A stretch of DNA of 64,000 nt from Saccharopolyspora ipomoeae (GCF_029952525.1 NZ_JASAOF010000016.1:62001-126000), one strand, 5' to 3'. Shown: positions 1-7,533, numbered from the stretch's first letter. Program-made: numbers and translations. The notes: a model not told the origin generated them from the sequence alone.

Positions 1-774
1 GTTGACGGTGTCGGCGACGACCACGTCGTAGCCGACCTCGGCGGCGAGCTCGGTGGGCAGCAGCGCGAGACCGGCGGGTTCGGCGAAGGTCGGTTCGGTG
101 CCGTCGGCGCGACCGCGCTCACCGGTGCCGATGCGGCGCACCACGGTCTCGCCGTCGGGTTCGAACTCCACCAGCGAGTGGTTCGCCGAGTCCGAGACCA
201 GCAGGTTCCCGTCGTCCAGCGCGACGACCTTGCCGGGGAACCGCAGCGTCGTCTCCGGCGCGGGCGGCGGAACGTAGGGACCGTCGCCGCGGTGCAGCGT
301 GCCCTTGGCGTCGTGCTCGGCGATGACCTCGGTGATCACGCTGCGCAGCGCCTCGACGTGCCCCTCACCTGCGGCGACGTGCACGACGTAGCCCTCGGGG
401 TCGACGACGACCAGCGTCGGCCAGGCCTTCACCGCGTAGTTCTGCCAGGTCGTCAGCTCCGGGTCGTCGAGGACCGGGTGGTGCACGGCGTAGCGCTCGA
501 CGGCCGCGATCAGCGCGTCCGGGTCGGCCTCGTGCTCGAACTTCGGCGAGTGCACGCCGACGGTCACGACCTCGTCCGCGAACTCGGCTTCCAGCGGCCG
601 GAGCTCGTCGATCACGTGCAGGCAGTTGATGCAGCAGAAGGTCCAGAAGTCGAGGATCACGACCTTCCCGCGGAAGTCCTGGAGCCGGAGCTCCCTCCCC
701 CCGGTGTTCAACCACTGCCGCCCCACGAGCTCGGCGGCCCGCACCCGACCTCGACGTTTCTGCTGCTCACTCAC
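1..774 (-). CDS. Thioredoxin-like / NHL-repeat protein (NHLRC2-like), C-terminus cut by window edge
   Basis: Read leftwards from a GTG at 774 (an in-frame GTG at 792 is also possible; neither has a clear ribosome site). Early in the protein, KVVILDFWTFCCINC is followed by LHVIDEL. This is the redox-active segment of a thioredoxin-like fold with an unusual CCINC motif, and a segment AWPTLVVVDPEG about 80 residues later carries the cis-proline loop. After a linker the chain becomes beta-propeller-like (SDSANHSLVEFEPDGE and similar), typical of NHL repeats. This order matches the NHLRC2-type family: cytosolic proteins with a thioredoxin-like domain fused to a propeller and no settled biochemical role. 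The gene continues beyond position 1, so only the first ~258 residues are visible. Confidence 0.85.
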   Translation of the reverse strand, partial: MSEQQKRRGRVRAAELVGRQWLNTGGRELRLQDFRGKVVILDFWTFCCINCLHVIDELRPLEAEFADEVVTVGVHSPKFEHEADPDALIAAVERYAVHHPVLDDPELTTWQNYAVKAWPTLVVVDPEGYVVHVAAGEGHVEALRSVITEVIAEHDAKGTLHRGDGPYVPPPAPETTLRFPGKVVALDDGNLLVSDSANHSLVEFEPDGETVVRRIGTGERGRADGTEPTFAEPAGLALLPTELAAEVGYDVVVADTVN

Positions 775-857
775 ACGGGGAGTCAACAACACGCCACCAT
801 CCCGTGTTCCCGGAGGTGGTCGGGTTCATGACGTCGACCACCCGGCCCTCGGAGGCT

Positions 858-903
858 CGCGATTTCAAGGGAAGTCGGGTCCCCGATTTCCATTGAGATC
901 GGG
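858..903. repeat. Palindromic 22-bp repeat array A (two units)
   Basis: Two 22-bp units lie in the gap between the thioredoxin/NHL gene and the LysR gene, at 858-879 (inverted) and 882-903. They read CCCGAYTTCCMTTGARATCGSG and are imperfect palindromes bounded by CCCGA and TCGGG. The same architecture recurs at 5980-6082 and 32024-32123. Confidence 0.6.
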
Positions 904-917
904 AACCCCCGCACCGG

Positions 918-1829
918 TCACGGGGCCGGGAGGAGGGTCGCGGCCGTGGTGGTGAGGGTGGTGAGGGCTGTTTCGACGACCGGGTGCCGGGCGCCTCCGA
1001 GGCGGGTGGCGGCGAGGATGCGGCGGGCCGGGGCGGGTTCGCCGCGCAGCGGGATGCGCACGACCGGCCAGTCGTGGAGGCGGGCGAGGCGCGGGACCAG
1101 GATGATCCCGAAGTGGTGCGCGACCAGGGCCGTTCCGGTGTCCCACTCGTCGGCGTAGTGGGCGATGTTCGGGCTGAAGCCTGCTGACGTGCAGGCCGCG
1201 CGGACCAGCTCGTGGTACGTGCTGCCCGGGCGGCCGACGATCCACTGCTCGTCGGCGACGTCGGCGAGCGAGACGCGGGAGCGCTCGGCGAGCCGGTGCC
1301 CGGCGGGCACGACCAGGTCCAGCGGATCGTCGACGAGGTGTTGCTGGTCGAAGCGCTCATCCGCGGACGGCGGCAGGTCCGCGGTGTTGATCACCAGCGC
1401 CAGGTCGGCCTCACCCGCCAGCAGCAGGTCGAAGCAGCGAGCGGGTTCGGCTTCGATCACCCGGACCCGGACCTGCGGGTAGTGCTCGCGCAGCGCGGCC
1501 GCGGCGGGCGGGAGCAGGTGGGTGGCGGCGGTGGAGAAGCCGCACAGCGTGAACGGGCCGCTGGGCTCGTCCGCCGCGGCGGCGAGCTCGGCGTAGGCGC
1601 GCTCGACCTGGGCGTGCAGCAGCTCGGCGTGCCGCAGCACGGTCCGCGCTGCGGCGGTGAGCTTGACGCCGCGCCCGGACTGCGCGATCAGCTCGGTCCC
1701 GAGCTCGTCGGCGAGCTGGCGCAGCTGGTACGACACCGCCGACGGCGTGTAGTTCAGGGCCGCCGCGGCGGCGGTGACGGTGCCGTGGTGGGACACCATC
1801 TGCAGCACCTTGAGCCGAGGATCGATCAT
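918..1829 (-). CDS. LysR-family transcriptional regulator
   Basis: 303 residues from the ATG at 1829. The N-terminal winged helix is clear: MIDPRLKVLQMVSHHGTVT, then a recognition helix around LNYTPSAVSYQLRQLADEL. The remainder is a type-2 periplasmic-binding-like effector domain (for example FTLCGFSTAATHLLPPAA and DLALVINTADLPPS). A longer in-frame reading back to 1940 exists but would overlap the divergent transporter and precedes the conserved helix, so the shorter start is preferred. LysR proteins typically control a divergently transcribed neighbour; here that is the MFS transporter at 1903, 73 bp away, the best candidate target. The ligand cannot be inferred from sequence. Confidence 0.93.
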   Translation of the reverse strand: MIDPRLKVLQMVSHHGTVTAAAAALNYTPSAVSYQLRQLADELGTELIAQSGRGVKLTAAARTVLRHAELLHAQVERAYAELAAAADEPSGPFTLCGFSTAATHLLPPAAAALREHYPQVRVRVIEAEPARCFDLLLAGEADLALVINTADLPPSADERFDQQHLVDDPLDLVVPAGHRLAERSRVSLADVADEQWIVGRPGSTYHELVRAACTSAGFSPNIAHYADEWDTGTALVAHHFGIILVPRLARLHDWPVVRIPLRGEPAPARRILAATRLGGARHPVVETALTTLTTTAATLLPAP

Positions 1830-1902
1830 GCAACCATTTTGCACGATCTGATGAAGGAACGTCTGATTTTCTTCAGCGGTTTCCGTCGGCAACCTGGAGA
1901 CC

Positions 1903-3402
1903 GTGATCCCCTCGGCGTCCCCCGCTAGCTCGGTCCGCACCGGCCTCTACGTCCTCGTCGTCCTCACCGTCGGCGCCTACCTCCCGAGCCCGCTGCTGCC
2001 CGGTTACCAGCACGACTTCGGGTTCAACGACCTGACCACGACCCTGATCTACGCCACGTTCGCCCTGGTCAGCGCGCCCGCACTGGTACTCCTGGGGCCG
2101 GTCACCGACGTCGTGGGCCCGCGTTCGGTGCTGCGCGCGAGCCTCGTCGCGGGCGCGGTGGCCTCGCTCTGCTTCGCCCTCGCCTCCGGCCCGCTGTGGC
2201 TGGTGGCCGGCCGAGCGGCCCAGGGCATCGCGCTCGGCTCGGCCACCGGCGCCGCAGGCGTGCTGATTAGCGATAACTCCCGCCGAGGCGCCTTCCTCGC
2301 CAGCACCGCCTTCGTCGCGGGCACCGCCGCGGGCCCCATCGCGGGCGGCGTCCTCGCCCAGCACGCCCCGGCCCCCTACGTCCTCCCGTACCTCCTCCAC
2401 CTCGCCCTCCTCGGCTACGCCTGGCTCCGCGTCTCCGCCCTGACCGCTCCTCGCGTCGAGAACCGCGGTTCTCGCGCGGCGAATGCAGGGGTTCTCGACG
2501 CGAAGCTCCTGTCCGGCGTGGTGCGGTTGGGGCTTCCGGTGGGGGTGCGTCGAATCTTCTGGTTCTCGGCCGCGAGCGGGTTCTCGGCCTGGACCGCGGT
2601 GGGGTTGTTCCTCTCGTTGATCCCGGTGCTGCTCGACCGGGCCGGGAACACCGACCTGGCAGTGTCGGGCTGCGTGGTGGGGTCCGTGCTGATCTGCTCG
2701 GTCGCCGCTCAACCTCTGGTGCCGCGTCTCGGGGCGGTGCGGGCGCAGGGGCACGGGCTGGTCGCGCTGTTCGCGAGCCTCGTCCTGCTGGCCTTGACCA
2801 GCGGTGGGTCGATGGTGGTCACGACGATCGCGGCCGTCGCGGCCGGGATCGGGCACGGACTCGCCTACGGCGGTGCCGCCGGGGCCGTGGAATCCGCCGC
2901 CCCCGCGGGTCGGCGGGGTGCGATCACCGGGGCTCTCTACCTCGCCTTCTACCTCGGGGCCGGGTGCCCGGCGATCGCGGTCGGACTCATCACGCTCGGG
3001 TACCCGCTGGAGACCGCGATGTCGTGGGTGACGGCCGTGGCGGCCGCGTTCGTGCTGCTGACGGCGTTGTTCGGAAAATCGCTCGCCCCGGTCACCGCCA
3101 CCCGGCACCATCAGCGGAATGCGAGCGGACGAATCGGATCGCACTTCACGAGCGCTGAACGCGGCGGTGGCCGCAGGCCGGGACCTCGGCCTCGACGTGA
3201 GCGGGGCGACGGTGCTGCACGACCTGTTCTCCGTCGTCGTCCACCTCGCACCGGCGCCGGTGGTCGTGCGGGTGCCGGTGGTGCTGCCCCGGAGCAGCGA
3301 CGTCACCGCCCTGGCGGCGCGCCAGCGGACGGAGCTCGACGTGGTGGCGTGGCTGGCCGAGCAGGGGCATCCGGTGATCCCGCCGAGCCCGCTGGTGCCT
3401 AG
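1903..3402 (+). CDS. MFS transporter, with an anomalous C-terminal extension
   Basis: Starts at GTG 1903. About 400 residues show the alternating hydrophobic segments of a major facilitator transporter, with the inter-helix 2/3 loop (GPVTDVVGPRSVL) and a helix-5-like AGTAAGPIAGGVL. It probably exports or imports a small molecule sensed by the divergent LysR protein. Two oddities are seen. First, the central cytoplasmic loop (residues ~184-200, ENRGSRAANAGVLDAK) is encoded by a 51-bp palindromic repeat. Second, the frame fails to stop after the last membrane segment (near 3110) and runs 284 bp into the next gene as a low-complexity Arg/Gly/Ala tail. A stop exists in another frame at 3156-3158. 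A frameshift or lost stop would explain the tail. Substrate unknown. Confidence 0.85.
   Translation: MIPSASPASSVRTGLYVLVVLTVGAYLPSPLLPGYQHDFGFNDLTTTLIYATFALVSAPALVLLGPVTDVVGPRSVLRASLVAGAVASLCFALASGPLWLVAGRAAQGIALGSATGAAGVLISDNSRRGAFLASTAFVAGTAAGPIAGGVLAQHAPAPYVLPYLLHLALLGYAWLRVSALTAPRVENRGSRAANAGVLDAKLLSGVVRLGLPVGVRRIFWFSAASGFSAWTAVGLFLSLIPVLLDRAGNTDLAVSGCVVGSVLICSVAAQPLVPRLGAVRAQGHGLVALFASLVLLALTSGGSMVVTTIAAVAAGIGHGLAYGGAAGAVESAAPAGRRGAITGALYLAFYLGAGCPAIAVGLITLGYPLETAMSWVTAVAAAFVLLTALFGKSLAPVTATRHHQRNASGRIGSHFTSAERGGGRRPGPRPRRERGDGAARPVLRRRPPRTGAGGRAGAGGAAPEQRRHRPGGAPADGARRGGVAGRAGASGDPAEPAGA
2452..2502. repeat. In-frame palindromic element inside the MFS gene
   Basis: Outer arms CGCGTCGAGAACC (2452-2464) and GGTTCTCGACGCG (2490-2502) are a perfect 13-bp inverted repeat enclosing an inner palindrome GAGAACCGCGGTTCTC. 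The arrangement resembles the intergenic hairpins at 9818-9865 and 48072-48119. Its length is 51 bp, a multiple of three, and it encodes part of the central transporter loop, where an insertion is tolerable. Confidence 0.7.
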
Positions 3403-4042
3403 GGAACCGGTTCTGCGCGACGGGTTCTCGATGACGTTCTGGCAGTTCACCGAGATCCTGGAGACCGTCGAACCCGACTACGCGCGCAACGCCGGCCTGG
3501 TCGCCGACATGCACCGCGCGTTGCGCGGGTATCCCGGCGAGCTGCCGTTCCTGTCGGCGGCCGAACCGCAGATGATCACCGATTCCCTGGAGGACCTCGG
3601 CGGCGAGGTGGATCCGGCCGATCTCGACCGCGCCCGTCGGGAGTGGGCTGTGCTGGAACCGCTGGTGCGCTCGCGCTCGGCGTTCCAGGCGGAGTTCGGC
3701 GTCGACCTGCAGCCGATCCACGGCGACGCCCCGCCGTTCAACATCGTGCCGACCCCGAACGGCGAGCTCTACGCGGACTTCGAGCTGGTAGCTCTGGGCC
3801 CGCCGGAATGGGACCTGGCGGCGTTCGGACCGGAGTGCGAAGCCTCCTACGACGCCCGCGCCCGCGCGCTCGGCCTGCGGGAGCTGGACGAACGGGTGCT
3901 GCGGTTCGTCAACGCCGTCGGCATGCTGCGGTCGCTGTCGTGCCTGGCACTGGTACCGCAGCTGCCGATGCTCGCCGACGCCCTGAAACCCGCGATCGAG
4001 CAGTGGCGGGAGATGCCGTTCGCCGGAGGACTGACCAGCTGA
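3119..4042 (+). CDS. Aminoglycoside phosphotransferase-family (APH/choline kinase-like) enzyme
   Basis: 307 residues from the ATG at 3119. The kinase-like fold is recognised by the catalytic loop IHGDAPPFNIV (His-Gly-Asp, with Asn six residues after the Asp) and the metal-binding segment that follows, YADFELVALGPPEWDLA, where DFE stands in for the usual DFD/DxD. The N-lobe (LFSVVVHLAPAPVVVRVPVV) is as in small-molecule kinases of the APH family. The substrate could be an antibiotic, a sugar or another hydroxylated metabolite and cannot be told from sequence. The start lies inside the open frame of the upstream MFS gene, consistent with co-transcription, although the long overlap probably reflects an MFS frame defect. 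No strong ribosome site is visible. Confidence 0.85.
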   Translation: MRADESDRTSRALNAAVAAGRDLGLDVSGATVLHDLFSVVVHLAPAPVVVRVPVVLPRSSDVTALAARQRTELDVVAWLAEQGHPVIPPSPLVPREPVLRDGFSMTFWQFTEILETVEPDYARNAGLVADMHRALRGYPGELPFLSAAEPQMITDSLEDLGGEVDPADLDRARREWAVLEPLVRSRSAFQAEFGVDLQPIHGDAPPFNIVPTPNGELYADFELVALGPPEWDLAAFGPECEASYDARARALGLRELDERVLRFVNAVGMLRSLSCLALVPQLPMLADALKPAIEQWREMPFAGGLTS

Positions 4043-4200
4043 ACCCGGCCGCCCGGTGGTCGCGCGGCGGTTCGGGGCAGAGCGAGCTGTTCGACGAGCT
4101 TCCCGCTCTGGGCGGAGCACCGGACCAGAACGATCCGGCGGAGGTCCGGCGCACCTGCTGGGACGACAGGGGCCTCGTGCTGGACGAGATGCAGGGCTGA
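4043..4200 (+). other. Open stretch after the phosphotransferase; possible gene remnant
   Basis: Directly after the phosphotransferase stop, one frame stays open to a TGA at 4198-4200 and ends in FDELPALGGAPDQNDPAEV and then DDRGLVLDEMQG, which looks like genuine protein composition. It has no start codon of its own and no recognisable domain. It may be a decayed gene end or chance. Weak call. Confidence 0.2.
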
Positions 4201-4211
4201 TCAGGCGCTGC

Positions 4212-4277
4212 GCGGCCTGGAGCTCAGGGCGGCCTGGAACTCGGGCGGCCTGGAACTCGGGCGGCCTGGAACTGCGG
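4212..4277. repeat. Short tandem repeat, four units of 16-17 bp
   Basis: Units beginning GCGGCCTGGA start at 4212, 4229, 4245 and 4261, with consensus GCGGCCTGGAACTCGG and a slightly diverged first copy. The repeat lies in a non-coding gap. No function is visible; copy number may vary by slippage. Confidence 0.75.
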
Positions 4278-4301
4278 GAACGAGGCCCGGAAATTGGAAA
4301 G

Positions 4302-4344
4302 CCCCGCGATGCTGCCAGGTCGGGGGTCCGACAGCACCGCGGGG
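4302..4344 (+). terminator. Stem-loop downstream of the phosphotransferase
   Basis: CCCCGCGATGCTG (4302-4314) pairs with CAGCACCGCGGGG (4332-4344), 12 of 13 positions, around a 17-nt loop. There is no U-tract, so this is a hairpin that may stop or stabilise the upstream transcript. The rest of 4345-4571 shows nothing codable. Confidence 0.45.
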
Positions 4345-4571
4345 TCATCAGGAATATCGACACCCACCCAGCGTTCGTTACACACGTCCCGCAGTGTGTC
4401 TTAGGTCACTTCGAATCACCTGTACCGGCGACCCTTCGCGGCCGCACCCCCACGACCCGTGTCGATCTCACCGCCCCTGCCGACATCCCGCATCGCCCCG
4501 TATACCCGGTTCTAGATCTTGCGCTATACACCGGTAGAGAGCGGAATCGAGCGGTAGCGGGTCGGGGCAGT

Positions 4572-4641
4572 GGACAGTTTTAGCCATAATCACCCATGAT
4601 CGATGTCCTTTTTGTCCGGACAATTATGGCTAAAACTGTCC
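4572..4641. repeat. 70-bp cruciform element, copy 1
   Basis: Arms GGACAGTTTTAGCCATAAT (4572-4590) and ATTATGGCTAAAACTGTCC (4623-4641) are a perfect 19-bp inverted repeat. The 32-nt interior contains CCATGATCGATGTCC and TTTTGTCCGGAC, itself able to fold (GTCC with GGAC). Related copies are at 19046 and 41037. It ends 5 bp from the ATPase stop codon, so it could also terminate that transcript. Confidence 0.85.
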
Positions 4642-4646
4642 CCGCC

Positions 4647-5837
4647 TCAGTCCTGGGTCAGCAGGTAGCGGCCGAAGTGGGGCACCGTGAACGCGATCTG
4701 GCCGCGTTCGCCGGAGTAGACGAGGCCCTTCTTGATCAGCGCGTCGCGGGCCGGTGAGAGCGAGGAGGGGCGGCGCTCCAGGTACTCGGCGATCTTGGCC
4801 GTGGGGGCGGGTTCGTCCTTGCCCTCCACCAGCTCGGCCATCGCGCGCAGGTACTCGCGCTCGGCCGGGGTGGCGCGCTCGTAGCGGGAGCCGAAGAACC
4901 CGACCGCCAGCTCCGACTCCGCCTCGGGCGCCGCGAGCCGGACGTCCTCCTCGGCGATCTCGGTGCGCACGGCCGCGTCCCAGGTCGCCTTGCCGTACGC
5001 CTGCACGAAGTACGGGTAGCCGCCGGAGACGGTGAACAGCGTGTCGAGCGCGTCCGGGGTGATCTCGGCTTCCTCCCGCTCGATCGGCGCGATCACCGCG
5101 CGGTCGGCGTCGGAGCGGTCCAGCCGGTCGATGCGGACGTAGCGGAACAGCCGCTCCGAGTAGGACTTGCTGGCCGACAGCACCGCGGGCACGTGCGGCA
5201 GGCCCGCGCCGACGACCACCAGCGGAGCGCCCGACTGGGACAGCTCGTGGCACGCCGCGCACAGCGCCGAGACGTCCTCGGCCTGCACGTCCTGCATCTC
5301 GTCGAGCAGCAGCGCGATGCCCGTGCCGACGTCGGCGGCCAGGTCCGCGACCTCGGTGAACAGCTCCACCAGGTCGATCTCGATGTCGCCGGAGTCCGCC
5401 CGGCCGACCGCCGCGGGCACGTCGATGCCGGGCTGCCAGCGGTCGCGCAGCTTCGCGTCGTTGGGGTTCGCCTTGAGCGCGAAGGCCTTGAGCACGGCCA
5501 GGACCTCCTCGACCCGGTCCGGCGCGCGGTGCCGGACGGCCAGGTCGCGGATCGCGCGGTGCAGGGCCGCGGACAGCGGACGCCGCAGTCCGGCCTCCGG
5601 ACGGGCCTCGACCTTGCCCGCGCCCCAGCCGCGGCGGACCGCCATCGAGCGCAGCTCGCCGAGCAGCACCGTCTTGCCGACGCCGCGGAGTCCGGTGAGC
5701 ACCAGGCTCCGCTCCGGACGACCTCGGGCGACGCGTTCCAGCACGACCTCGAAGGCGTCCAGCTCGCGGGTGCGTCCGGCCAGCTCCGGCGGTCGCTGTC
5801 CGGCGCCGGGGGCGAAGGGGTTGCGGACCGGGTCCAT
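4647..5837 (-). CDS. Lone AAA/STAND-like ATPase with C-terminal winged helix
   Basis: 396 residues from the ATG at 5837. The P-loop GLRGVGKT (residues ~48-55) and Walker B IALLLDEMQD (~175-184) are intact, followed by a sensor-like VVVGAGLPHVP and a small lid domain. The C-terminal ~70 residues (PTAKIAEYLERRPSSLSPAR, ALIKKGLVY) look like a winged helix-turn-helix. The architecture is that of Orc1/Cdc6-like or signalling (STAND) NTPases; single genes of this type are common in actinobacteria and are mostly uncharacterised. No partner gene is adjacent: it is isolated between the cruciform at 4572 and the palindromic array at 5980, which together make it look like a self-contained islet. Function not assigned. 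Confidence 0.85.
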   Translation of the reverse strand: MDPVRNPFAPGAGQRPPELAGRTRELDAFEVVLERVARGRPERSLVLTGLRGVGKTVLLGELRSMAVRRGWGAGKVEARPEAGLRRPLSAALHRAIRDLAVRHRAPDRVEEVLAVLKAFALKANPNDAKLRDRWQPGIDVPAAVGRADSGDIEIDLVELFTEVADLAADVGTGIALLLDEMQDVQAEDVSALCAACHELSQSGAPLVVVGAGLPHVPAVLSASKSYSERLFRYVRIDRLDRSDADRAVIAPIEREEAEITPDALDTLFTVSGGYPYFVQAYGKATWDAAVRTEIAEEDVRLAAPEAESELAVGFFGSRYERATPAEREYLRAMAELVEGKDEPAPTAKIAEYLERRPSSLSPARDALIKKGLVYSGERGQIAFTVPHFGRYLLTQD

Positions 5838-5979
5838 AACCCTCGGACTGTATCCGCGTCTCTAGCGCAGATTCGATACTTGACGAGATTCCGGTAGCCC
5901 GTGTTGGTCCCGGCCACCTCCCACCCGAACTCCGGACCTCTCCCTCAACACTCCGGTAGGACACCCACCCGGGTGGTTT

Positions 5980-6082
5980 GACCCGAATACGGCGGTAATC
6001 GGGTCCCCGATTACGGCGGTAATCCGTCCACGACACGGAATACCGCCGTATTCGGGTGCCGGATTACCGCCGTATTCGGGTC
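5980..6082. repeat. Palindromic 22-bp repeat array B (four units, large inverted repeat)
   Basis: Units at 5982-6003 and 6006-6026 (direct) and at 6036-6056 and 6059-6080 (inverted) follow CCCGAWTACGGCGGTAWTCSG. The two direct units form a 47-nt arm (5980-6026) and the two inverted ones the opposite arm (6036-6082), matching at all but about five positions around a 9-nt loop. The whole can fold as one long hairpin or as four small ones. The array lies upstream of the ATPase and downstream of the thiolase. Confidence 0.85.
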
Positions 6083-6147
6083 ATCCTCGGGGAGTATCCG
6101 GGTGTATTGGGGATTTGCTAGAGAGGGGTATTCGGGGTGATGGAGGT

Positions 6148-6193
6148 GCGAAAGCCCCCGGTGACCTGGGGGGAGGTCTCCGGGGGCTTTCGC
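6148..6193 (-). terminator. Strong hairpin terminator of the thiolase gene
   Basis: GCGAAAGCCCCCGG (6148-6161) and CCGGGGGCTTTCGC (6180-6193) are perfect 14-bp arms around an 18-nt loop, 26 bp past the thiolase stop codon. No long U-tract follows, as is common for actinobacterial terminators. Confidence 0.75.
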
Positions 6194-6218
6194 GGGGGTG
6201 GGGCTTCGGAAGAGCGGG

Positions 6219-7496
6219 TCAGCGCTCGATGATCGCGGTGAGGCCCTGGCCGCCTGCGGCGCAGATCGAGACCAGGCCCTTGCCCTCGCCCTTCTCGGCG
6301 AGGAGCTTGGCCAGGGTCGCGACGATGCGGCCGCCGGTGGCGGCGAACGGGTGGCCCGCGGCCAGCGAGGAGCCGTTGACGTTGAGCTTCGCCGTGTCGA
6401 TGTCGCCGAGGACCTTGTCGCGGCCGAGCCGGTTCTTGCAGAACTCCGGGTCCTGCCAGGCCTTCAGCGTCGCCAGCACCTGCGAGGCGAACGCCTCGTG
6501 GATCTCGTAGAAGTCGAAGTCGCCCAGCTGCAGGCCGTTGCGGTCCAGCAGCTTCGGGACCGCGTAGGCCGGGGCCATCAGCAGACCCTCGTCGCCGCTG
6601 ACGTGGTCGACGGCGGCCGGGGCGATGTCCGACAGGTAGGCCAGCACCGGGATGTTGTTGGCCTTGGCCCACTCCTCGCTGGCGAGCAGCACGGTGGACG
6701 CGCCGTCGGTCAGCGGGGTCGAGTTGCCCGCGGTCATGGTCGCGCCCTCGCCCTTGCCGAACACCGGCTTGAGCTTCGCGAGCTTCTCCACGGAGCTGTC
6801 CGCGCGCAGGTTCTGGTCCTTGGCCAGGCCCTGGAACGAAGTGATCAGGTCGTCGAAGAAGCCGCGGTCGTAGGCGGCGGCGAGCCGGTGGTGGCTGCGG
6901 GCGGCCAGCTCGTCCTGGGCCTCGCGGGTGATCTCCCAGGCCAGCGCGGTCTTGGCGGCGTGCTCACCCATGGACAGACCGGTGCGCGGCTCGGAGTTCT
7001 GCGGGATCTCCGGCACGACGTGCTGCGGCCGCGCCCCGGCCAGTGCCTTGATCTTGGCGCCGGTGGTCTTGGCGTGGTTGGCCTTGAGCAGCACCCGGCG
7101 GAAGTCGTCGTTGACGGCGATCGGTGCGTCGCTGGCGGAGTCGACGCCGCCGCCGATGCCGACCTCGATCTGGCCGAGCGCGATCTTGTTGGCGACCGAG
7201 ACGACGGCCTCCAGGCCGGTCGCGCACGCCATCTGCACGTCGTGGGCGGGGGTGCGCGGGTCGAGCTGGGAGCCCAGCACGGTCTCCCGCGCGAGGTTGA
7301 AGTCGCGGCTGTGCTTGAGCACGGCGCCGGCGACGAACTCGTCGACGGTCTTGTCGGCCAGCCCGAAGCGGGCGACGAGCCCGTCGAGCGCGGCGGTGAG
7401 CATGTCCTGGTTGGAAGCGCGAGCGAAGGGACCGCCGGATCGCGCGAACGGGATCCGATTGCCGCCGAGGATCGCGACTCGCCGAACGGTGGCCAT
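6219..7496 (-). CDS. fadA2: Thiolase, acetyl-CoA C-acetyltransferase (FadA2-like)
   Basis: 425 residues from the ATG at 7496. Catalytic features of degradative thiolases are all present: the acyl-accepting cysteine in VQMACATGLEA (~residue 90), the histidine in YEIHEAFASQ, a second His in AGHPFAATGGR and the C-terminal cysteine in SICAAGGQG. The enzyme cleaves or forms beta-ketoacyl-CoA in the cytoplasm. It lies divergently from a FabG4-like reductase and an HtdX-like dehydratase, the same trio as M. tuberculosis Rv0243-Rv0242c-Rv0241c, which supports the fadA2 assignment and a role in beta-oxidation or reverse chain elongation. The 126-bp divergent gap holds a near-perfect palindrome (7534-7555) likely to be its operator. 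Confidence 0.93.
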   Translation of the reverse strand: MATVRRVAILGGNRIPFARSGGPFARASNQDMLTAALDGLVARFGLADKTVDEFVAGAVLKHSRDFNLARETVLGSQLDPRTPAHDVQMACATGLEAVVSVANKIALGQIEVGIGGGVDSASDAPIAVNDDFRRVLLKANHAKTTGAKIKALAGARPQHVVPEIPQNSEPRTGLSMGEHAAKTALAWEITREAQDELAARSHHRLAAAYDRGFFDDLITSFQGLAKDQNLRADSSVEKLAKLKPVFGKGEGATMTAGNSTPLTDGASTVLLASEEWAKANNIPVLAYLSDIAPAAVDHVSGDEGLLMAPAYAVPKLLDRNGLQLGDFDFYEIHEAFASQVLATLKAWQDPEFCKNRLGRDKVLGDIDTAKLNVNGSSLAAGHPFAATGGRIVATLAKLLAEKGEGKGLVSICAAGGQGLTAIIER

Positions 7497-7533
7497 ACCT
7501 ACTCCCTCGTTGCTGGTTCGTTCCTGGCCAATC

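Noticed and set aside
4043-4200. Stretch ending LVLDEMQG compared with the Walker B of the nearby ATPase (LLLDEMQD)
   Set aside because: Only five to six residues agree and there is no surrounding P-loop; treated as chance.
5980-6082. Possible CRISPR-like array (repeated 22-mers)
   Set aside because: Units are palindromic, occur in both orientations, have 2-9 bp gaps instead of ~30-bp unique spacers, and there are no cas genes.
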